A program made the translations under genes and the position numbers. Under the pieces are notes generated by a model. The model did no database searches, was not told the DNA's origin, and saw only the letters and a list, made by a program, of their open reading frames with translations. DNA of 64,000 nucleotides, taken from assembly GCA_964392985.1 (NCBI GenBank), contig CAYMSF010000009.1, forward strand, positions 21,728-85,727. Direction: 5' to 3'. This document shows positions 10,151 to 19,235 of the stretch, piece after piece. This stretch comes from CAYMSF01 sp964392985. Its GTDB lineage: Bacteria > Verrucomicrobiota > Lentisphaeria > Victivallales > Victivallaceae. Numbering within the stretch: position 1 is the first letter of the stretch; every line of letters begins with the position of its first letter.

Positions 10151-12691
10151 TTATTCCGCCCACTTGATAAAACCTGGTATGCTGTTATCCCAATCATGTC
10201 CGACAGGTGTCACCCTTGCGGTCAGTCCGAACCTTCCAGAATGTGAACAAACAAGAGTATGTTCATAAACATAATTGCCATTACCCAAAGACGATACCAC
10301 TTTCATAATTGAAGTATTGCTCCGTTTAATCTGGTTCTGACTGTCAACCTGACCATAATAAACTTCAACATCTACCTCTTCCGGTTTCAATTCTCCCAGA
10401 TAAACTTTTACATTGGTCTTAAAACGGTCACCGACACGAAGTTCGCTCACATTAACTTCGGTTGTTGGATTCTCAATGTAAATCTGATCATGATAACGAT
10501 CGAAACGACGTTTATTAATGACCATTTTTGTTGCCCTGTCGGCACCATTTTTCATTAAATCATCATAATTATGCAATGCCGGCTGATAGAAACGGTCATG
10601 ATATTCACCAACCATACGGATACTGGCAAAACATCCCATAGCCATTTTAATTGATTCTTTCATCATCTTAACCCAACGCAACGGCAAATCTCCTTCAGAA
10701 CGCTCATAAAAAGTGGGAATAATGTCATTCTCCAAAATATTATATAATGCCTGAGCCTCGACAATATCACGGTCATCGCTGTTTTCATAAAGGTCATCGC
10801 TCGGGATAGCCCAACCGCATTCAGGACTGTATCCCTCTACCCACCAACCATCAAGAATACTGCAATTAAGAACGCCATTGATTGCCGCCTTCATGCCTGA
10901 AGTACCACTGGCTTCCTGTGGACGTAAAGGAGTATTCAACCAAACATCCACGCCCTGCACCAGATAGCGCGCTAAACCGATATCATAGTCTTCAAGAAAA
11001 ACAAGACGGTGACGCAGGTCATGTTCATTGGCAAAATTTAAAAGATCCTGAATTAAACGTTTACCTAGTTCATCGGCTGGATGTGCTTTCCCTGCAAAAA
11101 TAATTTGAACCGGACGTTCGGCATTAGTTAACAAAGCTTTTAAACGCTCGGGGGAACGCAAGAGCAAGTTGGCGCGTTTGTATGTAGCAAACCGTCTGGC
11201 AAATCCAATTGTGAGAATATCCTGATTAAGAATATTTTTTGTTGTTGTCATTTCCCGTGAAGGAGCATAGCGACTTTTCAGCTGCATTTTCAGTCTATTT
11301 CTGGCATGGCGGACCAAGGTCAAACGGCACATTTCATGAGTATGCCAAAGTTCTTCATCTGGAATATTGTCGACCATGATTTTATGTCGTTTAGAACACT
11401 GGGTTTCCATCCATCCGGGATTAAGATAATGGTCAAAAAGTAATTTATTACGTTCAGAAATCCACGATGCGATGTGAACACCATTAGTAATATGACCGAT
11501 AGGGATTTCATCAATCGGACGTCCAGGCCACAAATCTTTCCACATTTTCCTGGCCACTTCTCCGTGAAGACGACTGACGCCGTTACTGAAATTAGCCATC
11601 CGTAATCCAAGTATGGTCATAGAAACCTCATGGACATCATTTTGCAGTGGCGGCATACCCCAGTTCAAAACCCGCGTCACGTCAATACCATGAGGATTAA
11701 GAATAGCTTCAAGATAGGGCCGTACCAGACCAATATCAAAAAATTCATTTCCTGCGGGAACCGGAGTATGTGTAGTGAAAATATTGGAGCGCCAGACAAC
11801 CGTTACCGCTGTATCAAAATCAAGGTGTTCGGTCTGCATCAAATGAATAATTCTAGCCAAGCTGAGAAATGCCGCATGACCTTCATTCATATGACATACT
11901 GCCGGCCTGTAACCCATTTTTACTAAAGCGTCATAACCACCTATTCCGAGAAGCAGTTCCTGATGCAGACGCATCTTTTTATCACCGCCGTACAGGCGCC
12001 AGGTAATTTCCTTGAAATCATCAGGGTTTTCTGGAATTTCAGTATCGAGCAGAATCAGTGGTACTGTCCCAACATCCATCTTCCATACTGCCGCCACAAC
12101 TTCACGGTCAAGCAGACGTACTTTAACGTTAATTTCGCGATTTTCAGTGTCACGAGCACGCACGATCGGCATGAAATTCAATTCATTTTCAGGATAACGC
12201 TCATTTTGATGCCCATTTGCGTCAAGCACCTGCTTAAAATAACCCTGATGATAAAGCAAACCAACTCCAACGATAGGCAGGTTCAAATCCGATGCTGCCT
12301 TAAGATGATCTCCGGCAAGAACACCGAGACCGCCGGAATAAAGTCTTAAACTTTCGTGAATACCGAATTCCAATGAAAAATATGCAACTCTCCGTAGATT
12401 TAAATCATTATGGTCATGGCGCACCTGTTTTCTATACACCTGTTCCACTCTTTTCAAAATATCAAGGAAACCACGTTCACGCGATAATTCTTCAAGATGT
12501 TCTTGCGAAACCAGATTCAAAAACAAACGGGTATTGCCGTGCACCGAACGCCACAAATTGATATCAATGCGTCGAAACAATTCGATTGCGTCAAAATTCC
12601 AGCACCACCACATGTTGTAAGATAATTCTTCAAGAAATTTAAGAGCTTCAGGAATCTTTGGATTAACATTGTATAACTTTAAATTATTCAT
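10151..12691 (-). CDS. glgP: Alpha-glucan (glycogen) phosphorylase, GT35, DUF3417-containing type
   Basis: Releases glucose-1-phosphate from alpha-1,4-glucans using pyridoxal phosphate. The N-terminus has a DUF3417 segment (SYNMWWCWNFDAIELFRRI), which marks the shorter bacterial/archaeal alpha-glucan phosphorylase lineage. The PLP lysine is K601 within GTSGMKAAINGVLN. The 846-residue length fits this lineage; the C-terminal 150 residues form the extra beta-rich domain also seen in relatives. It is first in the minus-strand glycogen operon, with the promoter presumably in the 12692-13332 gap. Carrying synthesis and breakdown enzymes together implies coordinated glycogen turnover. Confidence 0.92.
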   Translation of the reverse strand: MNNLKLYNVNPKIPEALKFLEELSYNMWWCWNFDAIELFRRIDINLWRSVHGNTRLFLNLVSQEHLEELSRERGFLDILKRVEQVYRKQVRHDHNDLNLRRVAYFSLEFGIHESLRLYSGGLGVLAGDHLKAASDLNLPIVGVGLLYHQGYFKQVLDANGHQNERYPENELNFMPIVRARDTENREINVKVRLLDREVVAAVWKMDVGTVPLILLDTEIPENPDDFKEITWRLYGGDKKMRLHQELLLGIGGYDALVKMGYRPAVCHMNEGHAAFLSLARIIHLMQTEHLDFDTAVTVVWRSNIFTTHTPVPAGNEFFDIGLVRPYLEAILNPHGIDVTRVLNWGMPPLQNDVHEVSMTILGLRMANFSNGVSRLHGEVARKMWKDLWPGRPIDEIPIGHITNGVHIASWISERNKLLFDHYLNPGWMETQCSKRHKIMVDNIPDEELWHTHEMCRLTLVRHARNRLKMQLKSRYAPSREMTTTKNILNQDILTIGFARRFATYKRANLLLRSPERLKALLTNAERPVQIIFAGKAHPADELGKRLIQDLLNFANEHDLRHRLVFLEDYDIGLARYLVQGVDVWLNTPLRPQEASGTSGMKAAINGVLNCSILDGWWVEGYSPECGWAIPSDDLYENSDDRDIVEAQALYNILENDIIPTFYERSEGDLPLRWVKMMKESIKMAMGCFASIRMVGEYHDRFYQPALHNYDDLMKNGADRATKMVINKRRFDRYHDQIYIENPTTEVNVSELRVGDRFKTNVKVYLGELKPEEVDVEVYYGQVDSQNQIKRSNTSIMKVVSSLGNGNYVYEHTLVCSHSGRFGLTARVTPVGHDWDNSIPGFIKWAE

Positions 12692-13332
12692 AAAAAACCT
12701 TCAATTAAATTTTATTAAATTCACAATCACCATCCCAAGCGTTATTTATCAGGAAGCAATAAACTCCACAATAGTGAAAACTCTACCTGAATATCTTATT
12801 AAATAAGGATAAAACTTGTAACGGGAGATTCTAACTTACATATACAATACTTGTTGCAAGATAATAGTTCAAATACTCATTGATGCTATTTTAGACACAA
12901 TTTTTTGATTTACATCTTGTTTTTTAACCGACCAGTGTTAGCTTAATAATCTAAACCCTAATGATTAAAGGCTTCCAAGTAAGCTGAAGAGTGCGGGGAG
13001 TTTATTGTCTGAATATATTTAAGATCATGTAAGATTACCTGTAGTTACCTTTGAATTTTTATTGATTTTAAGCTATTCGCTCAGTTGCCGCATATGAAAT
13101 CATAATAAATTAAAATCGACAATTTGAATAAATTTCTCTCAAGATTTTTTGGGTAATAGTTTTGTCTTTGTCTGCAAATCTTTTCATTAAAATAGCCAAT
13201 TATCGGTATTGTATTTTACCTAAAATAAAATAGTTTACTTCTATATGTTAGAAATTTTATCTTGCCGGAATAATTCTGTATATCACGGAACAAGTGAAGA
13301 TATAAAATTGCCTTCTTAAAACAACAGCAGGT
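12692..13332. other. 641-base AT-rich divergent intergenic region
   Basis: Lies between the divergent starts of glgP (minus) and rfbD (plus), so promoters for both should be here. I see no credible open frame, tRNA, strong hairpin or tandem repeat, and no convincing -35/-10 pair that I would call. It is noticeably more AT-rich than the flanking genes. Confidence 0.6.
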
Positions 13333-14172
13333 ATGTCAGTGAAAAAAATAGTTATATTAGGCGGCAACGGGATGCTGGGTTCCGATTTGCAAAAGACAGT
13401 TAGAGATGCAGGAATCGAAGCGATTTCTCTTGACTTGCCAAACTTTCAGATTACTGATGCGGAACAATTGGAACACGCTGTATCGGCGGGAGATTGTCTG
13501 ATAAACTGTGCTGCCTATACGGCTGTTGACAAGGCCGAAAGTGAACCTGAACTATGTGCGGCAGTTAACAGTATGGCCGTCGCAACATTAGGTCGTTTAG
13601 CAAAAAAATACAAGAAATATGTTGTTCATATCAGTACTGATTTTGTTTTTGGTGATTTAACCGGTATGCCGCAATCTGAGACTGACCAGACCAATCCACT
13701 TAGTGTTTATGGTGCTACTAAATTGCGCGGGGAACATCTGCTGGTTGAATCCGGTTGCGATTGTTCCATTCTTCGTGCAGAGTGGACTTACGGTGTCCAC
13801 GGAAATAATTTTATAAGTAAAATTCTAATCGCGGCGAAATCCCAACCACAACTCCGCGTTGTGGCAGACCAATTCGGCGCGCCGACTGACACTATCTCTG
13901 TTTGCCGGGCAATATTAAATTTATTGGACCAGCGAATTACCGGTACTTACCATTTTGCGAATTCCGGTTATGCTTCACGTTATGAAGTAGCTAAGTTCAT
14001 TGTCAACGCATCCGGCTTGGATGCAAATATTGAACCATGCAACAGTAGTGATTTCACCGTTCCGGCAGTACGTCCGAAAAATTCGAGATTCAATTGCTCA
14101 AAAATTGACCAGGTTATCAATTTTAAGCGTAAAAACTGGCAGGATGCTCTTACTGAATTCATTCAAAAATAA
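13333..14172 (+). CDS. rfbD: dTDP-4-dehydrorhamnose reductase (RfbD/RmlD family)
   Basis: An extended short-chain dehydrogenase that reduces dTDP-4-keto-L-rhamnose to dTDP-L-rhamnose, a surface-polysaccharide precursor. The 279-residue protein has the Rossmann loop ILGGNGMLGSDL at the N-terminus, NCAAYTAVDKAE, HISTDFVF, and the catalytic Tyr-Lys pair in YGATKLRGE. These patterns are characteristic of RmlD. No rfbA, B or C lies nearby, so it may serve a dispersed pathway. Assignment within the RmlD superfamily is by motif only; MAT2B-like relatives share the fold. Confidence 0.85.
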   Translation: MSVKKIVILGGNGMLGSDLQKTVRDAGIEAISLDLPNFQITDAEQLEHAVSAGDCLINCAAYTAVDKAESEPELCAAVNSMAVATLGRLAKKYKKYVVHISTDFVFGDLTGMPQSETDQTNPLSVYGATKLRGEHLLVESGCDCSILRAEWTYGVHGNNFISKILIAAKSQPQLRVVADQFGAPTDTISVCRAILNLLDQRITGTYHFANSGYASRYEVAKFIVNASGLDANIEPCNSSDFTVPAVRPKNSRFNCSKIDQVINFKRKNWQDALTEFIQK

Positions 14173-14205
14173 TTTTATATCCATTTAGATAAATGGGGGT
14201 TTAAA

Positions 14206-15084
14206 ATGAAAATATTATGTTTCGGCTCGCTGAATATTGATTGTGTGTATAAGGTTCCGCACATCGTTGTTCCAGGTGAAACTATAAGCAGTATAAATTA
14301 TGCCGAATACCCGGGAGGAAAAGGAGCTAATCAAGCAGTAGCGGCGGCACGCGCCGGAGGACAAGTGTTTCATGCAGGTAAAATCGGCAAAGACGGTGAA
14401 ATGCTTGTTGAAGTAATGAAAAATAATCACATAAATACCGATAATATTCTAGTAGATTCTAACTCCGGTACCGGTCGCGCCATTATCCAGGTAGAAACTG
14501 CAAATGCTGAAAACGCAATTATTCTTTACCCGGGGGCAAATGTCCAGATTTCTCAAGCAGAAATTGACACTGTTCTTGACAGATTTGGCAGTGATACTTG
14601 GCTTATTGCGCAAAATGAGACAAATAATATTCAATACCTGATTAAACGTGCAAAAGAAAAGAAGATGCGAATATGTTATAACCCTGCCCCGTTCAATCAG
14701 GATGTAATTGATTACCCTTTGAATTTGGTGGATTTTTTGATTCTAAACGAAACTGAAGCCACGGGGATTTGCGGCGAAACAGATAACGACGCAATTCTTA
14801 ATATGTTGTCGGCAAAACTACCGGACACCGAAATAATATTAACGCTTGGCGCAAAGGGCGCATGTTGTAAATTTAAGGGGCAAAAATATGTTGTCCCGGG
14901 AGAAAAAGTAAACGCTATTGATACAACTGCCGCAGGCGATACTTTTATCGGTTACTATCTTAGCGGTAGAATAACACAAATGAATATATCTGATTCACTT
15001 AAACTTGCCTGCAAGGCCGCAAGCATTGCAGTAACTAAAACCGGAGCGATTCCATCGATTCCATTTATGAATGAAGTATTTTGA
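14206..15084 (+). CDS. rbsK: Ribokinase-like PfkB-family carbohydrate kinase
   Basis: Phosphorylates ribose or a related sugar at the expense of ATP. The 292-residue protein shows both PfkB signatures: YPGGKGANQAVAAARAGG near residue 37 and DTTAAGDTFIGYYLSG (about 243-258) with the catalytic Asp of AAGD. The N-terminus GSLNIDCVYKVP fits ribokinases closely. A GGGG-containing ribosome binding site precedes the ATG. No ribose transporter is adjacent, so the exact sugar is uncertain. Its end overlaps the next gene by 14 bases. Confidence 0.85.
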   Translation: MKILCFGSLNIDCVYKVPHIVVPGETISSINYAEYPGGKGANQAVAAARAGGQVFHAGKIGKDGEMLVEVMKNNHINTDNILVDSNSGTGRAIIQVETANAENAIILYPGANVQISQAEIDTVLDRFGSDTWLIAQNETNNIQYLIKRAKEKKMRICYNPAPFNQDVIDYPLNLVDFLILNETEATGICGETDNDAILNMLSAKLPDTEIILTLGAKGACCKFKGQKYVVPGEKVNAIDTTAAGDTFIGYYLSGRITQMNISDSLKLACKAASIAVTKTGAIPSIPFMNEVF

Positions 15085-15358
15085 CAAAATGGTAAATTAC
15101 AGTATGAGAAATAAATTTAACTACGACATTCAAATTGATTTGCATGGATTCAGAGCAGAAGACGCAATACGCAAAGTTAATGCGGTATTGTCTTCCCGAC
15201 GCGGCCTGAGCATTATGATAATTCACGGACGAGGAAATGGAATTTTGAGAAAAATAGTCCGTGATCAGGTACAAAATTGCAAACATCTGAAATCATACCA
15301 TTTCGGCGAAGATTTAAATATTCCCGGCAGCGACGGGGTAACAATTATTTACACTTGA
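15071..15358 (+). CDS. Small Smr-domain protein
   Basis: A 95-residue stand-alone Smr (small MutS-related) domain, the nuclease module otherwise found at the C-terminus of MutS2. Hallmarks are IDLHG at residues 22-26 and IHGRGNGILR at 51-60. Smr domains act as endonucleases on branched DNA or on mRNA at stalled ribosomes; which applies here cannot be told. It overlaps rbsK by 14 bases; internal ATGs at 15089 and 15104 would remove the overlap without touching the domain. Confidence 0.8.
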   Translation: MKYFDKMVNYSMRNKFNYDIQIDLHGFRAEDAIRKVNAVLSSRRGLSIMIIHGRGNGILRKIVRDQVQNCKHLKSYHFGEDLNIPGSDGVTIIYT

Positions 15359-15464
15359 ACTTGTAGTGTTCTTTAACTTTCAGTTTAATCTGGTAGATAT
15401 TTTCGGCAGAAATATCGTCATATAGCATTTTGAAAATCTGAAACAACAAAATTTGGAAGTATAT

Positions 15465-16283
15465 ATGAAAAAAAAACATACCGAAAATAATCAAACAGCA
15501 GAAGAACTGCTTTATGTGATGGAACGACTGCGTTCTCCCGAAGGCGGATGTCCATGGGATCAGAAACAAACATTACAAAGCTTGAAACTTTATTTGGCAG
15601 AAGAATGCGCAGAGTTAATGGATGCAATAGATGAAGATAATTCCGAGAATATTTGTGAGGAAATCGGCGACGTTCTGATGAATCTTGTTTTTAATTGTGT
15701 GATTGCTAATGAACAAGGCCGATTTCACTTTAGAGACGTGTTAAAAGGCATAATTGACAAAATGATAAGACGTCACCCGCATGTTTTCGGTGATACTAAA
15801 GTTAATTCAGCCAGCGACGTTGTTATCGCCTGGGAAAAAATTAAAAAAAATGAAAAAATAAAAAAGGCTGAACCTGAATCCGTTCTTGATGGAATTCCAA
15901 GTAATCTCTCAGCTATGCTTACTGCCAGAGATATTCAAAAACGCGCGGCAAAAACAGGCTTTGACTGGAGCGATGAAAAGCAAATAGTTGATAAAATAGA
16001 AGAAGAAATCCATGAACTTAAACAGGCCATGATTTCCGGCAATCAGGAACACATTGATGAAGAACTCGGAGATTTGATGTTTGCGGTGGTCAATCTCTCA
16101 AGATTCAGAAACCGTTCTTCGCCGGAAGACATCCTGCGTTCCGCCAATAGTAAATTCAAACGGCGCTTCAAGTACATAGAGCAGCAAATAAAAACCACCG
16201 GCAAGAATTTAGACGATACCTCACTGGCAGAAATGGAACATTACTGGCAACAGTCAAAAGAGTTAGAAAAACAGACAAAATAG
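15465..16283 (+). CDS. mazG: Nucleoside triphosphate pyrophosphohydrolase MazG
   Basis: Hydrolyses (d)NTPs to monophosphates and pyrophosphate, cleaning the nucleotide pool. The 272-residue protein has the two-domain MazG layout. The N-terminal domain carries LRSPEGGCPWDQKQT, then the metal-binding E-E-C-A-E and E-E-I-G-D-V-L helices. The C-terminal domain repeats the pattern with KIEEEIHELKQA and EELGDLMFAVVNL. The start is placed at 15465 because GGAAG lies 5 bases upstream; a TTG at 15453 is in frame but its codon overlaps that ribosome binding site. Transcription appears continuous from rbsK and the Smr gene. Confidence 0.9.
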   Translation: MKKKHTENNQTAEELLYVMERLRSPEGGCPWDQKQTLQSLKLYLAEECAELMDAIDEDNSENICEEIGDVLMNLVFNCVIANEQGRFHFRDVLKGIIDKMIRRHPHVFGDTKVNSASDVVIAWEKIKKNEKIKKAEPESVLDGIPSNLSAMLTARDIQKRAAKTGFDWSDEKQIVDKIEEEIHELKQAMISGNQEHIDEELGDLMFAVVNLSRFRNRSSPEDILRSANSKFKRRFKYIEQQIKTTGKNLDDTSLAEMEHYWQQSKELEKQTK

Positions 16284-16489
16284 ACTTAACTCTAATGCTC
16301 ATTTTAAATGCTGTTTATGATTGAAATGACATCCAGCGTTCACTAACATGTAAAATATCCATCAAAATACTCCAGATAAAATTTGATTTTTTGACTTTGA
16401 AATATAGATTAAGAACTTATGCTTTGTGGCTCAATTAACTAAAACATAACGGATTCCAGTAAAAAACTGAATCCCAAAAGGAGTGCAAG

Positions 16490-17470
16490 ATGAAAATTCT
16501 TCATGACAAAGATGCAAACCTGAGATACCTCAAGGGCAAGACTGTTGCGGTTATCGGATATGGTAGTCAGGGTAGTGCCCAGGCTCTCTGTATGAGAGAT
16601 TCCGGCATTAATGTAATTATCGGATCAATTAAAGACGCATCATACGACAAGGCTAAGAAAGACGGCTTTGAAGTTATGGATGTAAGCGCCGCCGCTAAAA
16701 AAGCTGACATTATCCATATTCTCCTGCCGGATGAATTTCACGCACCGGTTTATGAAGAATCCATCAAGAAACACATGAAAGCCGGCAAGGTTTTGTCATG
16801 TTCTCATGGTTTTAACATTGTTTACAAACAAATTGTTCCGCCGAAAGATATTGACGTCATCATGGTAGCCCCGAAGAGCCCGGCCACTGAAGAACGCAAA
16901 GCGTTTCTTGAAGGTTTCGGTGTTCCCGGTTTAGTAGCGGTCAAACAGGATGCCAGCGGCAAAGCGTTGAAAACAGCACTGGCAATGGCAAAGGCGATGG
17001 GATTCACCCGCGCCGGATGTCTGGAATGCACATTTGAACAGGAAACATACGAAGACCTGTTCGGCGAACAGAATGTTCTTTGCGGTGGTCTAGTTGACTT
17101 AATGAAGTATGGCTTTGAAGTTCTGGTTGAAGCTGGTTATCCACCGGAAATGGCTTATTTCGAATGCGTCCATGAAGTAAAATTGATTGTTGACCTTGTC
17201 TTCGAAGGCGGCATCCAGAAGATGAACGCGGTAATTTCTAATACTGCCGAGTGGGGTGAATATGTCAATGGTCCAAGAATTATCACTCCGGATGTCAAAG
17301 CCAGGATGAAAGATTCTTTGAAAGATATTGAAAACGGAAAATTTGCCAAAGAATGGCTCAAAGAAGCAAGAAGTGGCGCCAAAACTCTCCTCAAAAAACG
17401 TAAAGAACTGGGCAAGCACCCGGTAGAAATTGTCGGAAAACAAATCCGCGAAATGTTTGAGAAAAAGTAA
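16490..17470 (+). CDS. ilvC: Ketol-acid reductoisomerase (class I)
   Basis: Converts acetolactate or acetohydroxybutyrate to the dihydroxy acid in branched-chain amino acid synthesis, using NAD(P)H and Mg2+. The 326-residue length is that of class I enzymes. The N-terminal Rossmann motif is VIGYGSQGSAQA; MVAPKSPATEE and the C-terminal knotted domain with FGEQNVLCGG and ETYEDLF carry the Mg2+ ligands. The ribosome binding site AAAGGAG is strong. No ilvBN is adjacent. A strong intrinsic terminator follows 24 bases after the stop, so this is the end of a transcript or a single-gene unit. Confidence 0.95.
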   Translation: MKILHDKDANLRYLKGKTVAVIGYGSQGSAQALCMRDSGINVIIGSIKDASYDKAKKDGFEVMDVSAAAKKADIIHILLPDEFHAPVYEESIKKHMKAGKVLSCSHGFNIVYKQIVPPKDIDVIMVAPKSPATEERKAFLEGFGVPGLVAVKQDASGKALKTALAMAKAMGFTRAGCLECTFEQETYEDLFGEQNVLCGGLVDLMKYGFEVLVEAGYPPEMAYFECVHEVKLIVDLVFEGGIQKMNAVISNTAEWGEYVNGPRIITPDVKARMKDSLKDIENGKFAKEWLKEARSGAKTLLKKRKELGKHPVEIVGKQIREMFEKK

Positions 17471-17494
17471 TCAAGTTCTGTTTTCGTAAATGAT

Positions 17495-17536
17495 AAACGC
17501 ACCTGATATTGTATAAAAATATCTGGTGCGTTTTTT
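17495..17536 (+). terminator. Rho-independent terminator after ilvC
   Basis: Inverted arms 17495-17510 and 17518-17533 pair over 16 positions with a single T-T mismatch and a 7-base loop, followed by a T run ending at 17536. The arms start AAACGCACC and end GGTGCGTTT. Because the arms are nearly symmetric in A/T ends, it may also work in the minus direction for the convergent cysK. Confidence 0.9.
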
Positions 17537-17622
17537 ATTGAATATTTATTGCTGAAACCGCAATACGTAAAATCTGAATATATTTACCGTTGATAATTTT
17601 ATCCGGTATTCTATTGCGTGAA

Positions 17623-18546
17623 TTACATCTTGTCAAATAATGGCGTAGAGAGATAGCGTTCGCCAGTATCAGGGATAATCACGACAATCACTTTACCATT
17701 ATATTCCGGTCTTGCCGCCAATTTCAACGCCGCCGCAACGGCAGCGCCGGAACTGATACCACAAAGTATGCCCTCTCTTCCAGCCATTTTTTTCGCAATA
17801 TTAATGGCTGAATCATCACCAATTTGCATAACTTCGTCAACTACAGCACAGTCAAAATTTCCGGGAATGAATCCTGCACCGATGCCTTGAATTCCATGTC
17901 TTCCCGGCGGATTACCGGCGATAACGGCAGACAACTCTGGTTCTACGCCAATAATTTTAATATTACTATTCTTTCCCTTGAGGAATCTACCCGCGCCGGT
18001 AATAGTGCCACCCGTACCAATTCCAACGACAAAAGCATCAATCCGTCCATCACAATCCTTCCATATTTCCGGACCGGTTGTACGATAATGAATATCAGGA
18101 TTTGCCGGATTATCAAATTGCCGGGTAAGAACAGCGCCTGGAATACTTTTTCCAAGTTCCTCAGCTCGACATACGGCGCCATTCATCCCTTCTGTGGCAG
18201 GGGTCAATACAAGTTCGGCCCCGAGTATCTTCAGCAACGCACGCCGTTCAAGAGACATTGATTCCGGCATGGTAATAATCAGTTTATATCCGCGAGCGGC
18301 TGCCACCATCGCCAAACCAAGTCCGGTGTTGCCGCTAGTGGCTTCGATAAGAGTTCCGCCGGGCAGAAGGGAACCATTCTTTTCCGCCGCGTCTATTATG
18401 CTGAGAGCCGCCCTGTCTTTTATGCTTGAGAGTGGATTGAAAAATTCTAATTTACAGTAGATTTCACAGTTATCGGGGGCGATACGATTTAGTTTAACCA
18501 ATGGTGTTGACCCGATTGTTTCAGTTATATCCATGTATTTTGTCAT
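17623..18546 (-). CDS. cysK: Cysteine synthase A (O-acetylserine sulfhydrylase)
   Basis: A PLP enzyme that makes cysteine from O-acetylserine and sulfide. The 307-residue protein carries the PLP lysine in NPLSSIKDRAA, the substrate loop EATSGNTGLGLA, the phosphate-binding GIGTGGTITGAG, and the C-terminal GISSGAAVAAAL. This is CysK-type rather than cystathionine beta-synthase because no CBS domain follows. It is convergent with ilvC. The upstream region (18547-18860) is AT-rich; a TTGACA at 18667-18672 (minus) has no matching -10 at proper spacing. Confidence 0.93.
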   Translation of the reverse strand: MTKYMDITETIGSTPLVKLNRIAPDNCEIYCKLEFFNPLSSIKDRAALSIIDAAEKNGSLLPGGTLIEATSGNTGLGLAMVAAARGYKLIITMPESMSLERRALLKILGAELVLTPATEGMNGAVCRAEELGKSIPGAVLTRQFDNPANPDIHYRTTGPEIWKDCDGRIDAFVVGIGTGGTITGAGRFLKGKNSNIKIIGVEPELSAVIAGNPPGRHGIQGIGAGFIPGNFDCAVVDEVMQIGDDSAINIAKKMAGREGILCGISSGAAVAAALKLAARPEYNGKVIVVIIPDTGERYLSTPLFDKM

Positions 18547-18860
18547 TATTAAATCTCCAGTTTTGTTTTTTAATTAAATAAAATTATACTATTGAACTAT
18601 CAATATAAAAGTTGTTTCTATTATTAAACGTTATAGCAACCAGAAATGCTATACATTTTCCACACCTGTCAAACATAACCATATATCATATAAAAGTCAA
18701 AACAGAGAAATGATAATTTCACAAAATCAACAAGGGCATGACGAATCACAAGATTGCAGCCGAGTTTTATTATCAAAATTACGATAAACCGATTATGGAC
18801 TTAATTTTCACAATATCCATATCCTCTGATCACTATCGCGAATATGACTAAATTAAAACC
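18547..18860. other. AT-rich gap upstream of cysK
   Basis: About 310 bases with no credible open frame. It should hold the cysK promoter. A minus-strand stretch at 18657-18675 (TTTGACA, two bases, TGTGGAAAA) resembles the mraZ promoter segment and has TGG at 18660-18662 and 18640-18642, 20 bases apart. I do not consider that proof of a shared regulator. Confidence 0.45.
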
Positions 18861-18888
18861 AAAAAAAATGCGGGCATTTCTGCCCGCA
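18861..18888 (-). terminator. Rho-independent terminator of the mraZ unit
   Basis: Arms 18869-18876 and 18881-18888 (TGCGGGCA/TGCCCGCA) are a perfect 8-bp GC-rich stem with a 4-base loop. Read on the minus strand, the stem is followed by eight T residues (18868-18861). It lies 54 bases beyond the end of the small membrane protein gene and separates that unit from cysK. Confidence 0.93.
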
Positions 18889-18942
18889 AAGGGAAAAAGG
18901 AGGGGATCAAAATTTATTATGGTTCATTCATGAACCATTTTA

Positions 18943-19206
18943 TCAATATTCACTGCAAGCAAATTTTTCAGTGCTGACAGCTAGCAACAGTTTGGGATTG
19001 CGTTCTGCAGCCGAAGACCAACTTGCCCGGTATTGCTCCGGAAGCTGTTCGGCTAACACACTGACGATCTCGGTTATTTGTTGATTTTCGCTCTTTCCTG
19101 GAACATCGGTACCAGTAATGTTTCTGGCGCCGAGCAGAAAAAGAGAGAGTGTAGTAATGACACCAAAAATTAACAGGCGACTTGCTCTTTCATTCGAGAT
19201 GATCAT
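18943..19206 (-). CDS. Small membrane-anchored protein of unknown function
   Basis: An 87-residue protein with one N-terminal hydrophobic segment (about residues 11-27, LLIFGVITTLSLFLLGA) and an acidic-to-neutral exterior of about 60 residues. I do not recognise a family. It follows mraZ by 29 bases with an AAGGAG-type ribosome binding site and shares mraZ's promoter and the downstream terminator, so it should fall under the same control. Its place after mraZ superficially recalls FtsL, but there is no rsmH between them and no leucine-zipper-like periodic region, so I do not call it that. Confidence 0.6.
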   Translation of the reverse strand: MIISNERASRLLIFGVITTLSLFLLGARNITGTDVPGKSENQQITEIVSVLAEQLPEQYRASWSSAAERNPKLLLAVSTEKFACSEY

Positions 19207-19235
19207 TTTTCAATCTCCTTTTCTTAAGATTGTTA

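Noticed and set aside
13333..14172. A dTDP-rhamnose operon
   Set aside because: Only rfbD is present; rfbA, rfbB and rfbC are not in the neighbourhood.
18943..19206. FtsL identity for the small protein after mraZ
   Set aside because: Only membrane topology and position agree; no leucine-zipper-like periodic segment and no rsmH between.
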